Of a DNA stretch of 64,000 bases, positions 34,437-44,081 are shown piece after piece; within the stretch, counting starts at the first letter, position 1, and each line of letters opens with the position of its first letter. A program made the translations under genes and the position numbers. The notes beneath the pieces are model-generated. The model worked only from the letters and a program-made list of their open reading frames with translations, ran no database searches and had not been told where the DNA came from. This DNA is from Clostridium_AD estertheticum_D. Its GTDB lineage: Bacteria; Bacillota; Clostridia; Clostridiales; Clostridiaceae. The DNA lies in NCBI RefSeq assembly GCF_018861295.1, contig NZ_JAHLDM010000001.1, positions 434,001 to 498,000 on the forward strand. Reading direction: 5' to 3'.

Positions 34437-35141
34437 TTAGTCTTCTCTAAAATCTAAATAAGAGCTACCGTCTAGTGGAATTAAAGCTTGAAGGCCTGGG
34501 TTGCCGCCCGCGAGGCCTATAGCATATACGGTATAAAAACGTTGAGATTTTAATCTTACGTTTGGGACATATAAAGCAATAGTTTGAGTACCTGTAGGTT
34601 TAACTTCTAATGTATAGGTTCCAGGTGGAACTTCTATATAATCAGTAGATTCTTTGTATTTAACGTTCTTAAAAAGAATTTTACCGTCTGGGAGGGTTAC
34701 ATCAACAGCTCCTGCATTGGGTGATAAGTGAGTAAATTTAACATAAGCATTATTAGAAGGATTATTAACTTTGGGTTCTAAAACTAAGAGCAAATCAATG
34801 TTTGGCAAAGTGCCAATTGCTGCGGCTGTATAAATCAATTCTTTCGGAATAAAAATATTTTTATTAAGTACAGGCGTGATTTTAGTGCCAGCAGGATACA
34901 ATTTTATATTGTAATCACCGCTAATAACCTCAACATAATCTGTAAAGGTACCATACGTAAGATTTCTGAACTTTAATATATCATTAATATACACATCAAC
35001 AGCAGGTGATTTAGGTGAAGAATGAAGAACTCTAATATACGAATTCATGGTAGCAACCCTATATATAGAGTTTTCCATATAAATAGGGTTATCTCTATAT
35101 AAAGAATATGGATCATTATAATTTTTTGGACAATAAAACAT
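34437..35141 (-). CDS. DUF4397 domain protein
   Basis: This 234-residue protein has two copies of a DUF4397 beta-rich unit. The first starts near residue 34 (SYIRVLHSSPKSPAVDVYIN, TYGTFTDYVEVISGDYNIKL) and the second near residue 131 (AYVKFTHLSPNAGAVDVTLP, STDYIEVPPGTYTLEVK). There is no clear signal peptide. In clostridia such proteins are often linked to spore or surface layers, but nothing here proves it. AAAGGAG precedes the ATG. It converges with the 5'-nucleotidase gene. Confidence 0.85.
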   Translation of the reverse strand: MFYCPKNYNDPYSLYRDNPIYMENSIYRVATMNSYIRVLHSSPKSPAVDVYINDILKFRNLTYGTFTDYVEVISGDYNIKLYPAGTKITPVLNKNIFIPKELIYTAAAIGTLPNIDLLLVLEPKVNNPSNNAYVKFTHLSPNAGAVDVTLPDGKILFKNVKYKESTDYIEVPPGTYTLEVKPTGTQTIALYVPNVRLKSQRFYTVYAIGLAGGNPGLQALIPLDGSSYLDFRED

Positions 35142-35294
35142 AAAGGGCTCCTTTCAAACATTTTTACTATACTAATATATGAAGCAATATCATATAAGGT
35201 TACTAGTTTAAAATAGCCATTTAAAGAAAAATTTCATTTGCTTATATAATATGTGTGTATTATTTTATGTTTTAACAAAAAATAATTAAGAAAG

Positions 35295-35330
35295 TGCAAC
35301 TATATTACAGGGACAACCGTTATACAATGT
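35295..35330 (+). promoter_or_regulatory. ECF-like promoter motif, copy B
   Basis: TGCAAC, 17 bases, then CGTTATACAATG. It lies about 115 bases before the ATG at 35439. The leader that follows contains the palindrome CGTAAGTATACTTACG (35373-35388) and a second stem, AAACTTAC with GTAAGTTT (35396-35417). Confidence 0.7.
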
Positions 35331-35438
35331 AGAAAGATTAAAAATGCGGAAGAGACAAAACATAAACTTAACCGTAAGTATACTTACGAATAAATAAACT
35401 TACGAGTGAGTAAGTTTAAGAGTGATGGAGGCAATTAT

Positions 35439-35759
35439 ATGAATAATAAAATTACAAGTTCAGTTGATACTGATTTAATGATGGCGAAAGCTACAACATT
35501 GGCAACGGTTGATGCATTGCCAAATGGTACGGTTGTAATAGGAAACAAGGCTTTTGATTTAGTTTATGCTAATGATGCAGCAAACGCAGAAGAAATTTCA
35601 AAAACGATAGTCGCAGGCGGAGAAGTTTATGTTAAAGATTATGATGGAAATTGGATAGAAAATGTTACAGGAGAGATTATCGATGTGAGTGTTATACCAG
35701 CTGTAGTTTACAAGAATGATGATAAGGTAATTAATTTTAAAAAGGCAAATAAAAACTAG
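35439..35759 (+). CDS. Stand-alone copy of the novel surface domain with a degraded signal peptide
   Basis: This 106-residue protein is almost only the shared domain: NGTVVIGNKAFDLVYANDAA, GGEVYVKDYDGNW, DVSVIPAVVYKNDD. The first 30 residues align with the signal peptides of its relatives (MNNKITSS..) but the hydrophobic core is lost (VDTDLMMAKATT), so export is doubtful. GGAGG precedes the ATG and the ECF-like motif B lies upstream, so it is probably still transcribed. It may be a relic or a cytosolic form. Confidence 0.7.
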   Translation: MNNKITSSVDTDLMMAKATTLATVDALPNGTVVIGNKAFDLVYANDAANAEEISKTIVAGGEVYVKDYDGNWIENVTGEIIDVSVIPAVVYKNDDKVINFKKANKN

Positions 35760-35907
35760 AATGAAGTATCTAAACAAGAAGTAGAAAATAAGTTGTAATA
35801 AATCATAAATACTATAATAAACATATAAAAGTGCTTATATCAAGTAAAGTATATGTTCAGGTTTATATGTTTAAGTTTTATATAATATTAAAAAGAATTT
35901 TGAAAAG

Positions 35908-35946
35908 TGCAACTAAAGTATAGGGACAAGCGTTATATAAGTGAAA
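35908..35946 (+). promoter_or_regulatory. ECF-like promoter motif, copy C
   Basis: TGCAAC, 17 bases, then CGTTATATAAGTG. No gene starts in the next 150 bases; copy D follows. Confidence 0.65.
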
Positions 35947-36065
35947 AGAATATAAAGCAGAAAAGTTATCAACCAATACAAATTATAAGTGAGTTATTTA
36001 TAAGAAGTTTATTCACGATTAATTTAGTTATAAGATTTAAATAGAATTAATTAATTTTTAAAAAT

Positions 36066-36104
36066 TGCAACTAAAATATAACCATAAACGTTATATAAGT
36101 GTAA
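36066..36104 (+). promoter_or_regulatory. ECF-like promoter motif, copy D
   Basis: TGCAAC, 17 bases, then CGTTATATAAGTG, 158 bases after copy C. The next start codon is at 36550, so either the leader is about 440 bases long or further promoters act. Between 35760 and 36549 I see no gene; a GTTATATAAT signal near 36238-36251 is a possible additional promoter. Confidence 0.65.
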
Positions 36105-36549
36105 CTAATGAAAATACATAAATTATATAAAAATACATGAATAACATGAAAATTTATGAAATGTGTTAAAAAATATGAAATGTGTGAAAAATAAAGTAAA
36201 AATGTTAAATTTCATTAACATATTGAGATTTAACCAAAAGTGTTATATAATATAAATATCGTAAATTTTGTGTAAATAGTTTCAAATTATCAGAATATTA
36301 TACTGTATTCGATATTTTGAAAAGAAATTTAAAATTCAAGAAACTGATTACATGCAAATTAAAGTCTTTAATTACTATGTTACTTTAAAACAAATTTAGT
36401 TCGTTTTATAGTAACAAAAAAAATAGCTCCTTAGGGGGTGTAGTTAAAGAAGAACAAATTGTATTCTTTATAAAAGGACTACAATAACAATTAGGTTTTT
36501 ATTTTCAAAAATATAAAAACATATAACAATATGGGAGGGGACAAAATTC

Positions 36550-37842
36550 ATGATAAAGATTAAAAAAATACTAAGTATGTCTTTAGTAGCATTATTTGTA
36601 ACAGTTGGATCTTTAACAAATGTTACAGCAAAAGCGGCAACAGTAGCAACACCAACAATTAATTACGCAGGTATAGAACATTCACCACTAGTGGTTGGGG
36701 ATACTGAAACATTTACAGTAACTTCTGCAAAATATTCAGGTGATGTTCAATACAGAGCATTTATTGGAAACGAAGCTGGTAAATGGACTGAGCTAACAAC
36801 TGGATACACAGCAGCAGTAAGTTCTAAAACACCTTATGTGTTACCAGCATCAAAAGCATTAACATTAGGAAAATATAAAGTTTCAATATGGGTTAAAGCA
36901 GCAGGAAAAACTGGAGTTAAATCAAATTCAACTGGTAACTTTGATAGTTACTATGTTGCAGGACTTAATTGCGTAAGCAAAGATGATAACAACAGAGTAT
37001 ATACAAATGGAGCAGCAGACGTTGCAGTTACTGGCTTAACAGCTAAATTCAACGGAATAAACAATATAGGTGGAATCAGTGGACCATACCTTTATCAATT
37101 ATTCGCAATGAATACAGCAACAGGAGCATGGTCAAATGGACCAGCAGGTTATGCTGCAACACCTTCAATGACATTTAAAGAAGCAGGAACTTATATGCTT
37201 GTTGCACATGTTAATACAGCAAAATCAACAACTTGGGCAAAAAAAGGATATGAAGGCTGGAAAACAGTAATGGTAAAAGTAACAAATTCATCAACAACAA
37301 TATTTGATACTACAGTTAAAGCAGCAAACTTTGGATCAGTAGGAAATGTAATTTTAACAGCTGATGGTCTTAAAGCTTTCCCAAAAGCTACTCAATATCA
37401 AATAGTTACTGGTACAAGTAACTTAACAGCTAAATCACCAGTAGGAACATCTACTACAATTTTCCCAGCTAAAGTTGCAGGAGATGCAGTAACAGTTAAA
37501 TTGTTTGATGCAAGTAACAATGAACTTAAAGCAATAGATGTAAAATTAGGACAATCTGGAACACTTGATGTTGCTCCAGTAGTAGTAGTTGAATCACCAA
37601 TTACAGCAACTGTTAAATCTGCTTCATTTGGAGCAGCAATAAATGTTACTTCAAGTCAAGCGGGAGCAACTCAGTACCAAGTATTTAATGGCGCAAGCAA
37701 ATTATCAGCAGTAGCTAATTTAGGAGCATCTACTACATTATTTCCAGCTAAAGTAGTTGGAGATACAGTTACAATTAAATTATTAAATGCAGCTGGAACA
37801 GTAGTTGGAACTAATGATGTAGTTTTAACAGCAGCAAAATAA
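36550..37842 (+). CDS. Secreted surface protein with two C-terminal repeats
   Basis: This 430-residue protein has a signal peptide to about residue 30 (TNVTAKAA). Two similar triple-Tyr/Trp-type beta domains follow (VGDTETFTVTSAKYSGDVQY with KVSIWVKAAG, then LYQLFAMNTATGAWSNGPAG with YMLVAHVNTA). Near the C terminus are two copies of a roughly 75-residue repeat: TVKAANFGSVGNVILTADG...TIFPAKVAGDAVTVKLFDAS and TVKSASFGAAINVTSS...TLFPAKVVGDTVTIKLLNAA. It does not carry the VVIG domain. The strong GGGAGGGG site and long leader suggest high expression, as for S-layer proteins. I do not recognise a named family. Confidence 0.75.
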   Translation: MIKIKKILSMSLVALFVTVGSLTNVTAKAATVATPTINYAGIEHSPLVVGDTETFTVTSAKYSGDVQYRAFIGNEAGKWTELTTGYTAAVSSKTPYVLPASKALTLGKYKVSIWVKAAGKTGVKSNSTGNFDSYYVAGLNCVSKDDNNRVYTNGAADVAVTGLTAKFNGINNIGGISGPYLYQLFAMNTATGAWSNGPAGYAATPSMTFKEAGTYMLVAHVNTAKSTTWAKKGYEGWKTVMVKVTNSSTTIFDTTVKAANFGSVGNVILTADGLKAFPKATQYQIVTGTSNLTAKSPVGTSTTIFPAKVAGDAVTVKLFDASNNELKAIDVKLGQSGTLDVAPVVVVESPITATVKSASFGAAINVTSSQAGATQYQVFNGASKLSAVANLGASTTLFPAKVVGDTVTIKLLNAAGTVVGTNDVVLTAAK

Positions 37843-37858
37843 TAACTTTCAAAAAGAA

Positions 37859-37890
37859 TTAACCCTTAATTAAAATTAATTAAGGGTTAA
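37859..37890. other. Perfect intergenic hairpin
   Basis: TTAACCCTTAATTAA and TTAATTAAGGGTTAA form a 15-base perfect inverted repeat with almost no loop and no following T run. It lies between two surface-protein genes and may stabilise or process mRNA, rather than act as an efficient terminator. Confidence 0.65.
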
Positions 37891-37940
37891 CAATAAAATT
37901 CTAAACAAAATAAACTAAAATTAATCGGAGGTATATTTAT

Positions 37941-40900
37941 ATGAACAAGAAAATTACAAGCACAGCTCTTGCTGCCTTAATGATAGCAGGATCAACATCT
38001 TTCTCAGCATTCGCAGCAATGGCTGATGGTACAGTGGTAATAGGAACTAAAGCTTATGCATTAACTTATGCTAATGACCCAGCTAACGCAACAGAAATCG
38101 CTGCTGCAGTAGTTGCAGGTGGAACAGTTTATGTTAAAGACTTCAATGGTAATTGGGTAGACAATATTACAGGCGCAGCAGTAAATGCAAGCGTTATACC
38201 AGCAGTAACTTATACAGATGCTAAAGGAACAACTCAAATTGGTGCTGGAGATGCAAGTACAGTAGCAGCTACATCAGAAATAACAACTGCTATAGCAGCT
38301 AGTACTTTAAAAGTAACATTTAATGGTACAGTTGCAGATACATCTAAAGTAAAATTTGATGTAAAAGCAGTAGGTGGAACAGCTATTACAACAGCAGTTA
38401 CTTGGAATACTGCTAAAACAGAAGCTACATTAACTAAATCATCAGCATTCACAGCAGGAGATTATACAGTTGCAGTAACTAATGACACTGTTGTTCTTCC
38501 AACACAAACTGTAACTATATCACAACAAAAAATAGCTAAAATCCAAATAACTTCAACTAAATTAGGAGTTACTACTAATGCAAAGACATCACTTCAAAAA
38601 GGATATGCAACTTATAGCATATTAGATCAATATGGAGTAGATATTACAGACGGAGCATTAGCTAATAATGTGAATTTCCAATCTGGAGTAGGTACTGTTG
38701 ACGCTAAAAAAGGATTAATTACAATAACTCCAGCTAGTGGTCTAAATCTTATGACATTTAATTCAGGAGTAACAATAACTGCTAATGACACTAATACTGG
38801 TGTTTCAGCAACTGCTACTTTAGCTGTAACTTCACAATTAGGTACATTAACTAACATTACCCTTACAGGATTAACAAATGTTGATAATAAAGTGTTGACT
38901 GCAGGAAATACTACAGATGTATTCTATGCTGGATTTACGGCTACAGATATCAGTGGAAACCCTACAACAAACTACACTCTAATGAAACAAGGTTTAATAT
39001 TTACTGGTTCTAGTGATGACAATAGCTTAACTACATCAAGTCCAGATGTAACAGCTAAACTTGTACAAGATCCTAAAGATTCAAACAAAGGTGTAATAGA
39101 AGTTAGAGCTACTGCTGATACAGTTTCAGTTGATATGCCATTAGTAATAACTGCTATGACTTGGACAGGATCAACTTCACAAATAAATACTACATTGCAT
39201 AAACAAGCAGAGGTAGATTCATTTACATTATTATCTCCAGCTGATTCTATAGCTTCAGGTGAGTCAAAAGAAATTCCATTCATAGCATTAGATCAAAATG
39301 GAGTTAAATTAACTAAGTTTAGCGACTTCCCAAGTGATTTGGTTACATTTAATGGTTTAATAGCAACTAGAAATGTTGATGGAACACTTTCATTGAAAAA
39401 TAAACCAATGGATAATACTAATGGATCAGCATCTGTACCAGAAGTAGTATCAGCAATGACAAAATCAGGTAAGTACAGTAATTTAACTCTTAATATTCAA
39501 AAGCCTACTGAAGCTGATACATTATCTTTAGATACTACAGTATTGAATACTACTATGCAGGCAGCTAGCACTAATGGTGTTACTAAACCAGCAACACAAT
39601 TTGCTGATTTTGGATGGGATAATGGTGGATTAAACATTAAAGATCAATATGATAGAAATATTGATATAAATGCAAGTGAAAATGCTTCTACTTATAAAAA
39701 CTATAAGGTTATAGCAACATCAAGTAATCCAGCAGTAATAACTACAGGTTCAGTTACGGCTGGTAACGGTGGTAAACTTTCAGATGGTAGTGCAACTGGA
39801 GTTGCAGGTGTTGGAGAAAATCAAATTGCTATTCAATCTCTTGCAGCAGGATCATCAACAGTTTCGTTTAGCGTGTATGATGTAAGCCAAAAAAATTCAG
39901 CAGGTGCTTTAATATTTACTGGAGCAAATTACTCAGATCTTACTGCTATAGATACAAAGACACAAACATTTACAGTTTTAGCTGATAAAGATATTAAGGA
40001 TTACAAAATGGATCAAATAACTGCTCCTATGTATTCTATTAATGAGATTAATTCTAATGGTACACCTGTACTAGATGCAGTTAAGCTTAAGGGAGTAGAA
40101 GATAAGTATAAGGCTAATCCAAAAGTTTATGGTACAACATCTACTGGAGCAAAAGTAGTATTAAGAGGTACTCCAATAACAGGAGCAACTAGTTCTAGTA
40201 CTGACTTTACAGTAGTTAAAGGTGCAGTTGGAACTAGGACTGCATATGACGATGTAAAAATAATTGCTAATAAATTTGCAGATGCAGCAAAAACAGGATC
40301 AAGTGCAACTATAACAGTGACACTTTTAGGTGCTGATAACATTAGTCACACACTTACTACACCAGTTACGTCTTTAAAAGCAGATCCATTAGCTGTTAGT
40401 ATAGATGCTAATGTAGATACTTACGTACCAGGTATTTCAAGAATTGATGATGTTGTAACATTAACACCAACAGGATCAGATACTTATGCATCTTTATTAG
40501 GAACTACTTTATCTAAATATGATGCTACTGGAGAAAAAGGACATATATACTTTGCGCCAAAAGATCAATATGGTACAACTTCTTACCCATTATCACAGTT
40601 CTCATCACTAAGTGAAGTTGATTCACCTGAGGCAACTAATTTACAAGCAGGTTCATCTTTTGCAATTAATCCTACTACAGGAGAGTTAACTTATTCTGTA
40701 CAACAAGGTGATTATGTTACAGTTTCTGGTACTACTAGTAATGGATATACAAAGACAATTAAAATTTGTTTCGGAGCTAGTGCTAGCACTGGAGACACTA
40801 CAATAATAAATACAGCAGTAACTGCAATAAATGCTGGACATGCAACTGTTGCTAACTATACAAATGCAGGAATTTCAGGAGTAACCTCTGCAAACTTGGT

Positions 40901-41588
40901 AGCTGTTAATGCAGCAGTAGCATCAGATAAAGTAGCTAAAGGAGTATCATTAACACTTAATCAGATTAAAGCTGATGTAACGGGTGTAACAGGAATGACA
41001 TTAAGTGTTGCAGCATTAAGTGCAGTAAATAATGCTACTACTGTATCAGGTATGGAGACTGCATTAGCTAATACAAATCTTGCGTTAAATGCTACTTCAA
41101 TAGCTGCTTATAATACATTTACAGCTACTGGAAAAGCTAATTTTGCACAATACTTATTAGATGGTATTGTAGGTGCAGGATATAGCATAACAGATTTGCA
41201 GACTAGAGTTAGTGGAGCACCTGGAATAGCAGCAGCAGAACAAGTTGTTACAAAAGCAAATTTTGAAACTGAAATTAGTTCATTGAATACTGCTAATAAA
41301 ACTGTTTTATTTGGTGGAGCATTAGACACTGCTACAAATGCTATTACTTTTACAACAACTCCAACAACTGGTACTGCAACAGGTACTTTTGATGCATTAA
41401 AGAAGCTTAATGTTACAAAAGTTACACTTGGAACAGGAACTCCAATTACAATTGACTATAACAATTTAGATGCAACTAAAGCTGCTATAACAACAGCTTT
41501 AGGTGGAACTTTACCAGGTACTCTTAAACTTACTGTACTTGTAGATGGAGTAACATTTGACAAAACTTACACAATGGCTCTTAAATAA
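37941..41588 (+). CDS. Large S-layer-like secreted protein with N-terminal novel domain
   Basis: This 1215-residue protein, rich in Thr, Ala, Ser and Val, has a signal peptide (MIAGSTSFSAFAAM). The shared domain follows (TVVIGTKAYALTYANDPANA, GGTVYVKDFNGNWVDN, ASVIPAVTY). It then carries many Ig-like or beta-sandwich units (AKIQITSTKLGVTTN, IGTLTNITLTGL-type, SIASGESKEIPFIALDQNG) and a helical Thr/Ala-rich stretch at about residues 950-1110. Cys and Trp are scarce. It has no SLH, CWB2 or LPXTG motif, so the N-terminal domain is the best candidate anchor. The GGAGG site and codon use suggest high expression. It is probably the main surface-layer subunit; this is an inference. Confidence 0.8.
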   Translation: MNKKITSTALAALMIAGSTSFSAFAAMADGTVVIGTKAYALTYANDPANATEIAAAVVAGGTVYVKDFNGNWVDNITGAAVNASVIPAVTYTDAKGTTQIGAGDASTVAATSEITTAIAASTLKVTFNGTVADTSKVKFDVKAVGGTAITTAVTWNTAKTEATLTKSSAFTAGDYTVAVTNDTVVLPTQTVTISQQKIAKIQITSTKLGVTTNAKTSLQKGYATYSILDQYGVDITDGALANNVNFQSGVGTVDAKKGLITITPASGLNLMTFNSGVTITANDTNTGVSATATLAVTSQLGTLTNITLTGLTNVDNKVLTAGNTTDVFYAGFTATDISGNPTTNYTLMKQGLIFTGSSDDNSLTTSSPDVTAKLVQDPKDSNKGVIEVRATADTVSVDMPLVITAMTWTGSTSQINTTLHKQAEVDSFTLLSPADSIASGESKEIPFIALDQNGVKLTKFSDFPSDLVTFNGLIATRNVDGTLSLKNKPMDNTNGSASVPEVVSAMTKSGKYSNLTLNIQKPTEADTLSLDTTVLNTTMQAASTNGVTKPATQFADFGWDNGGLNIKDQYDRNIDINASENASTYKNYKVIATSSNPAVITTGSVTAGNGGKLSDGSATGVAGVGENQIAIQSLAAGSSTVSFSVYDVSQKNSAGALIFTGANYSDLTAIDTKTQTFTVLADKDIKDYKMDQITAPMYSINEINSNGTPVLDAVKLKGVEDKYKANPKVYGTTSTGAKVVLRGTPITGATSSSTDFTVVKGAVGTRTAYDDVKIIANKFADAAKTGSSATITVTLLGADNISHTLTTPVTSLKADPLAVSIDANVDTYVPGISRIDDVVTLTPTGSDTYASLLGTTLSKYDATGEKGHIYFAPKDQYGTTSYPLSQFSSLSEVDSPEATNLQAGSSFAINPTTGELTYSVQQGDYVTVSGTTSNGYTKTIKICFGASASTGDTTIINTAVTAINAGHATVANYTNAGISGVTSANLVAVNAAVASDKVAKGVSLTLNQIKADVTGVTGMTLSVAALSAVNNATTVSGMETALANTNLALNATSIAAYNTFTATGKANFAQYLLDGIVGAGYSITDLQTRVSGAPGIAAAEQVVTKANFETEISSLNTANKTVLFGGALDTATNAITFTTTPTTGTATGTFDALKKLNVTKVTLGTGTPITIDYNNLDATKAAITTALGGTLPGTLKLTVLVDGVTFDKTYTMALK

Positions 41589-41686
41589 TAATAAAAATAA
41601 ATCTAAGTCCATTCACAAAAGCACTTCATGTTGATTTAGTTGTGTGGAATGCGAGATAACTTGGATAAAATAACAGTATAATTTAA

Positions 41687-41724
41687 AGAGAAGGACAGTT
41701 GTGGATCTGTCCTTTTCTTTTTTA
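41687..41724 (+). terminator. Terminator after the S-layer-like gene
   Basis: AGAAGGACAG pairs with CTGTCCTTTTCT, followed by TTTTTT. Confidence 0.88.
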
Positions 41725-41821
41725 AAAAGATCATAGAAAATTCAACTAACACATCTTGAAATATCTTAAAGCCATAAATAGTCAGGGCACATACTGATGA
41801 AAAACAAAATAATCAAATCAA

Positions 41822-41853
41822 TAAAAAGAGTATCCTTAAGGGTGCTCTTTTTT
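41822..41853 (+). terminator. Second terminator in the same gap
   Basis: AAAGAGTATCC pairs with GGGTGCTCTTT, followed by T. It lies 100 bp after the first, before the next gene. The 456-base gap 41589-42044 otherwise holds no gene. Confidence 0.75.
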
Positions 41854-42044
41854 CATTGGTCCAAAAAAATAATTACGATAATGGATAGAAGAGTAGGATA
41901 AATTTAAGGAAAAGAAGGGCGTAATAAATATTACTAATATTTGAAATATATGTTATCATATAATGTATAAATAAATTATGAATTAGTATTAAGTTGCATA
42001 AAAATGTAATAACATCTGTTGTATAAATTAAGGGGGAATTATAA

Positions 42045-42866
42045 ATGAGTAAGTTGAAAGAAATTTTAGTCTATTCCATGATAGTAGCTATGTTAAGTAG
42101 TCCTGTAACGGCTATCGAGGTTGCTAAGTATTCAGTACCCGACTTTTCCATTATGATAGGTAATAGACTTTATACCCTAGAATATGCTAATGACAAGAAA
42201 GATGAATCGGAAATAACAAATGCTATCGCGGGAAATATAGGTGATATATATATAAAAACTACTGGAGATAATTGGATAGACAATTCTACAGGAGGGGAGG
42301 TTGCAGTTAGTACAATAAGTAAATTGGATGTTAAATTCTTTAATGGAGTAGCAGTTGAAACACCACCTGTGAAAAAAGGCAGTATAATATTTAAATCTGT
42401 AGATGTTGACACTAATTTGCAGTTAGGAAATTTAGTCTATAGGACAGGTGATATTGGTACAGTGTGTGAAGGTTATGCAAATGTAATTGATGGTTATACC
42501 TTTGTTTCGGCGGAGACTACTTTTACTGGTAAATTTGCAAGTTTAGATCAACCTGTTACGTTAAATTATAAGAAACAAAATATAATAGCAAATGTTGCAC
42601 CGGCTACTACGGTGACAGGGATAACAGCTAATCAAATGTTTAATGAAAGTGACAAAGCTTACGTGTTAGTACAAGCAGTGGATGAGGATAAAGAAACAAC
42701 TAATATAAGAGTAAGTTTGGATGGAGTTGAAATAGCCAATTTAAATAAAACGTGTATGTTTCAGTTAAATACACAGATTGTAGGAGGTCATGTTTTAAAA
42801 ATAAATTCTGTTGATAAACAGGGTTTAGTTGGCGAGGAGCGAACTTTTGTCTATATTGTTAGGTAA
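42045..42866 (+). CDS. Secreted protein with divergent copy of the novel domain and a MucBP-like region
   Basis: This 273-residue protein has a signal peptide to about residue 24. A divergent form of the shared domain follows (FSIMIGNRLYTLEYANDKKD, then NIGDIYIKTTGDNWIDNSTG). Residues about 110-180 resemble a MucBP-type unit (GSIIFKSVDVDTNLQL, YANVIDGYTFVSAETTFTG), and the last 90 look like an Ig-type beta sandwich. It belongs to a subgroup with the 44082 gene and the remnant at 45681, all with VPDFS or VPNFS before MIG or VIG. AAGGGGG precedes the ATG. Confidence 0.75.
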   Translation: MSKLKEILVYSMIVAMLSSPVTAIEVAKYSVPDFSIMIGNRLYTLEYANDKKDESEITNAIAGNIGDIYIKTTGDNWIDNSTGGEVAVSTISKLDVKFFNGVAVETPPVKKGSIIFKSVDVDTNLQLGNLVYRTGDIGTVCEGYANVIDGYTFVSAETTFTGKFASLDQPVTLNYKKQNIIANVAPATTVTGITANQMFNESDKAYVLVQAVDEDKETTNIRVSLDGVEIANLNKTCMFQLNTQIVGGHVLKINSVDKQGLVGEERTFVYIVR

Positions 42867-43116
42867 GTTATTAGTAGAAAGACATCGAATGACTAATGAA
42901 ACATAGTGACTGTCTTTAGTATAATATTTGTATGGTGTTATAAGTTGAAAAAAAGGATTTGGAATGATATAATTTGATTACAATATAATAAAGATGATGG
43001 TGTTAATGGACAAATACACCAAAGAGATGTCTGGATTGATTAGTAAACATAAGAAAAGGAAAATTATAGTCAGATAATACATTGGTTAGCTATAATTGAG
43101 GAAAGGGGAAAAATAA

Positions 43117-43734
43117 ATGGACAATATAGATATACAGAAAACTGGAACAGACACTATTAAAATAGATGATAAATTGGCTGGGTTAGTTACTATTACTACT
43201 GAGGATTTATCTGAGCAAAACTTATCTAATAATTTTATTTATAAGATTTGTCCAGATGGTAAAATAATTAATAGTGCTGTAGAGGATAAAACAGATAAAA
43301 GATTAAATGTATCGTCAGTTAAAAATTCAAAAGAAACCATTATTGAAAAACTAATAAAGGAGGGATTTGAACAAATCCCAGAGAATTTTACCAAATTAGA
43401 ACTTACTAATATATTAGAATTTTCAAAAAAGGAAATTGTTAAAAATATAAATTTTGCAAGAGTGCTTCCTTTCAGTGTTGAAGTAACTGCTAATTATGAT
43501 ATAAGAGTAGTACTATTAGCTTATAATGGAGCTAAAAATGCAACTGTTCTGACTCAATTTCCTTTTAAATTAAAAGATGCGAAGGATAATGTTCTAATAG
43601 TTGGGAGCATTGATATAGATAAAACAGTTAGTCCTTCTAGAACAGTTATATGTGAAGTTCAAATAGAAAAAGCACGTCTTAGTGAACAATTGCCAGACTT
43701 ATCAAAGTGGACTGTTACTTTTGAAGCGAAATAG
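43117..43734 (+). CDS. SLAP-domain-like protein
   Basis: This 205-residue protein has no signal peptide. The C-terminal half (FARVLPFSVEVTANYDIRVV, LLAYNGAKNATVLTQFPFKL, KTVSPSRTVICEVQIEKARL) matches the pattern I associate with the SLAP domain found in Firmicutes, where it often accompanies accessory Sec or surface-layer genes. The N-terminal half (about 90 residues, acidic) is unrecognised. AGGGGAAAAA precedes the ATG. Its location among surface genes is consistent. Family assignment is moderate only. The 250 bases before it hold no gene. Confidence 0.6.
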   Translation: MDNIDIQKTGTDTIKIDDKLAGLVTITTEDLSEQNLSNNFIYKICPDGKIINSAVEDKTDKRLNVSSVKNSKETIIEKLIKEGFEQIPENFTKLELTNILEFSKKEIVKNINFARVLPFSVEVTANYDIRVVLLAYNGAKNATVLTQFPFKLKDAKDNVLIVGSIDIDKTVSPSRTVICEVQIEKARLSEQLPDLSKWTVTFEAK

Positions 43735-43797
43735 AGATTGAACTATTTGCTAAATTGATAATTACAAGTTTCTACATTAATACATTATAAAAGACAT

Positions 43798-43842
43798 AAC
43801 TACTGAAATATATAGAAGGTTATATATTTTAGTAGTTTTTTA
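43798..43842 (+). terminator. Terminator after the SLAP-like gene
   Basis: ACTACTGAAATATATA pairs with TATATATTTTAGTAGT, followed by TTTTT. The remainder of the 347-base gap to the next start (44082) is AT-rich with no gene. Confidence 0.82.
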
Positions 43843-44081
43843 GTCGTTAAAAATCAGGGCTAACGACATTTATTTAATATTCATGAAGTAAGTTTATGAA
43901 ATATAAAAAAGTATATCTGTGTAGATACATCCTAAATTTGAAAATGTTTATTTTTAGTATAAATTGTGGTAATATGTAATTATTAACAAAGAAAAATAGT
44001 GAATTTAATGTATGTTATTTTATATTTACATAGCATTTATTGCGTTTTATTTCAATTTATAAAAATAGGGGGAATTTATTA

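Noticed and set aside
41996..42032. TTGCATAAAAATG...GTTGTATAA before the 42045 gene resembled the ECF-like motif
   Set aside because: The AAC of the -35 is missing, the -10 half is shifted by one base, and it sits too near the start codon. It is better seen as an ordinary AT-rich promoter region.
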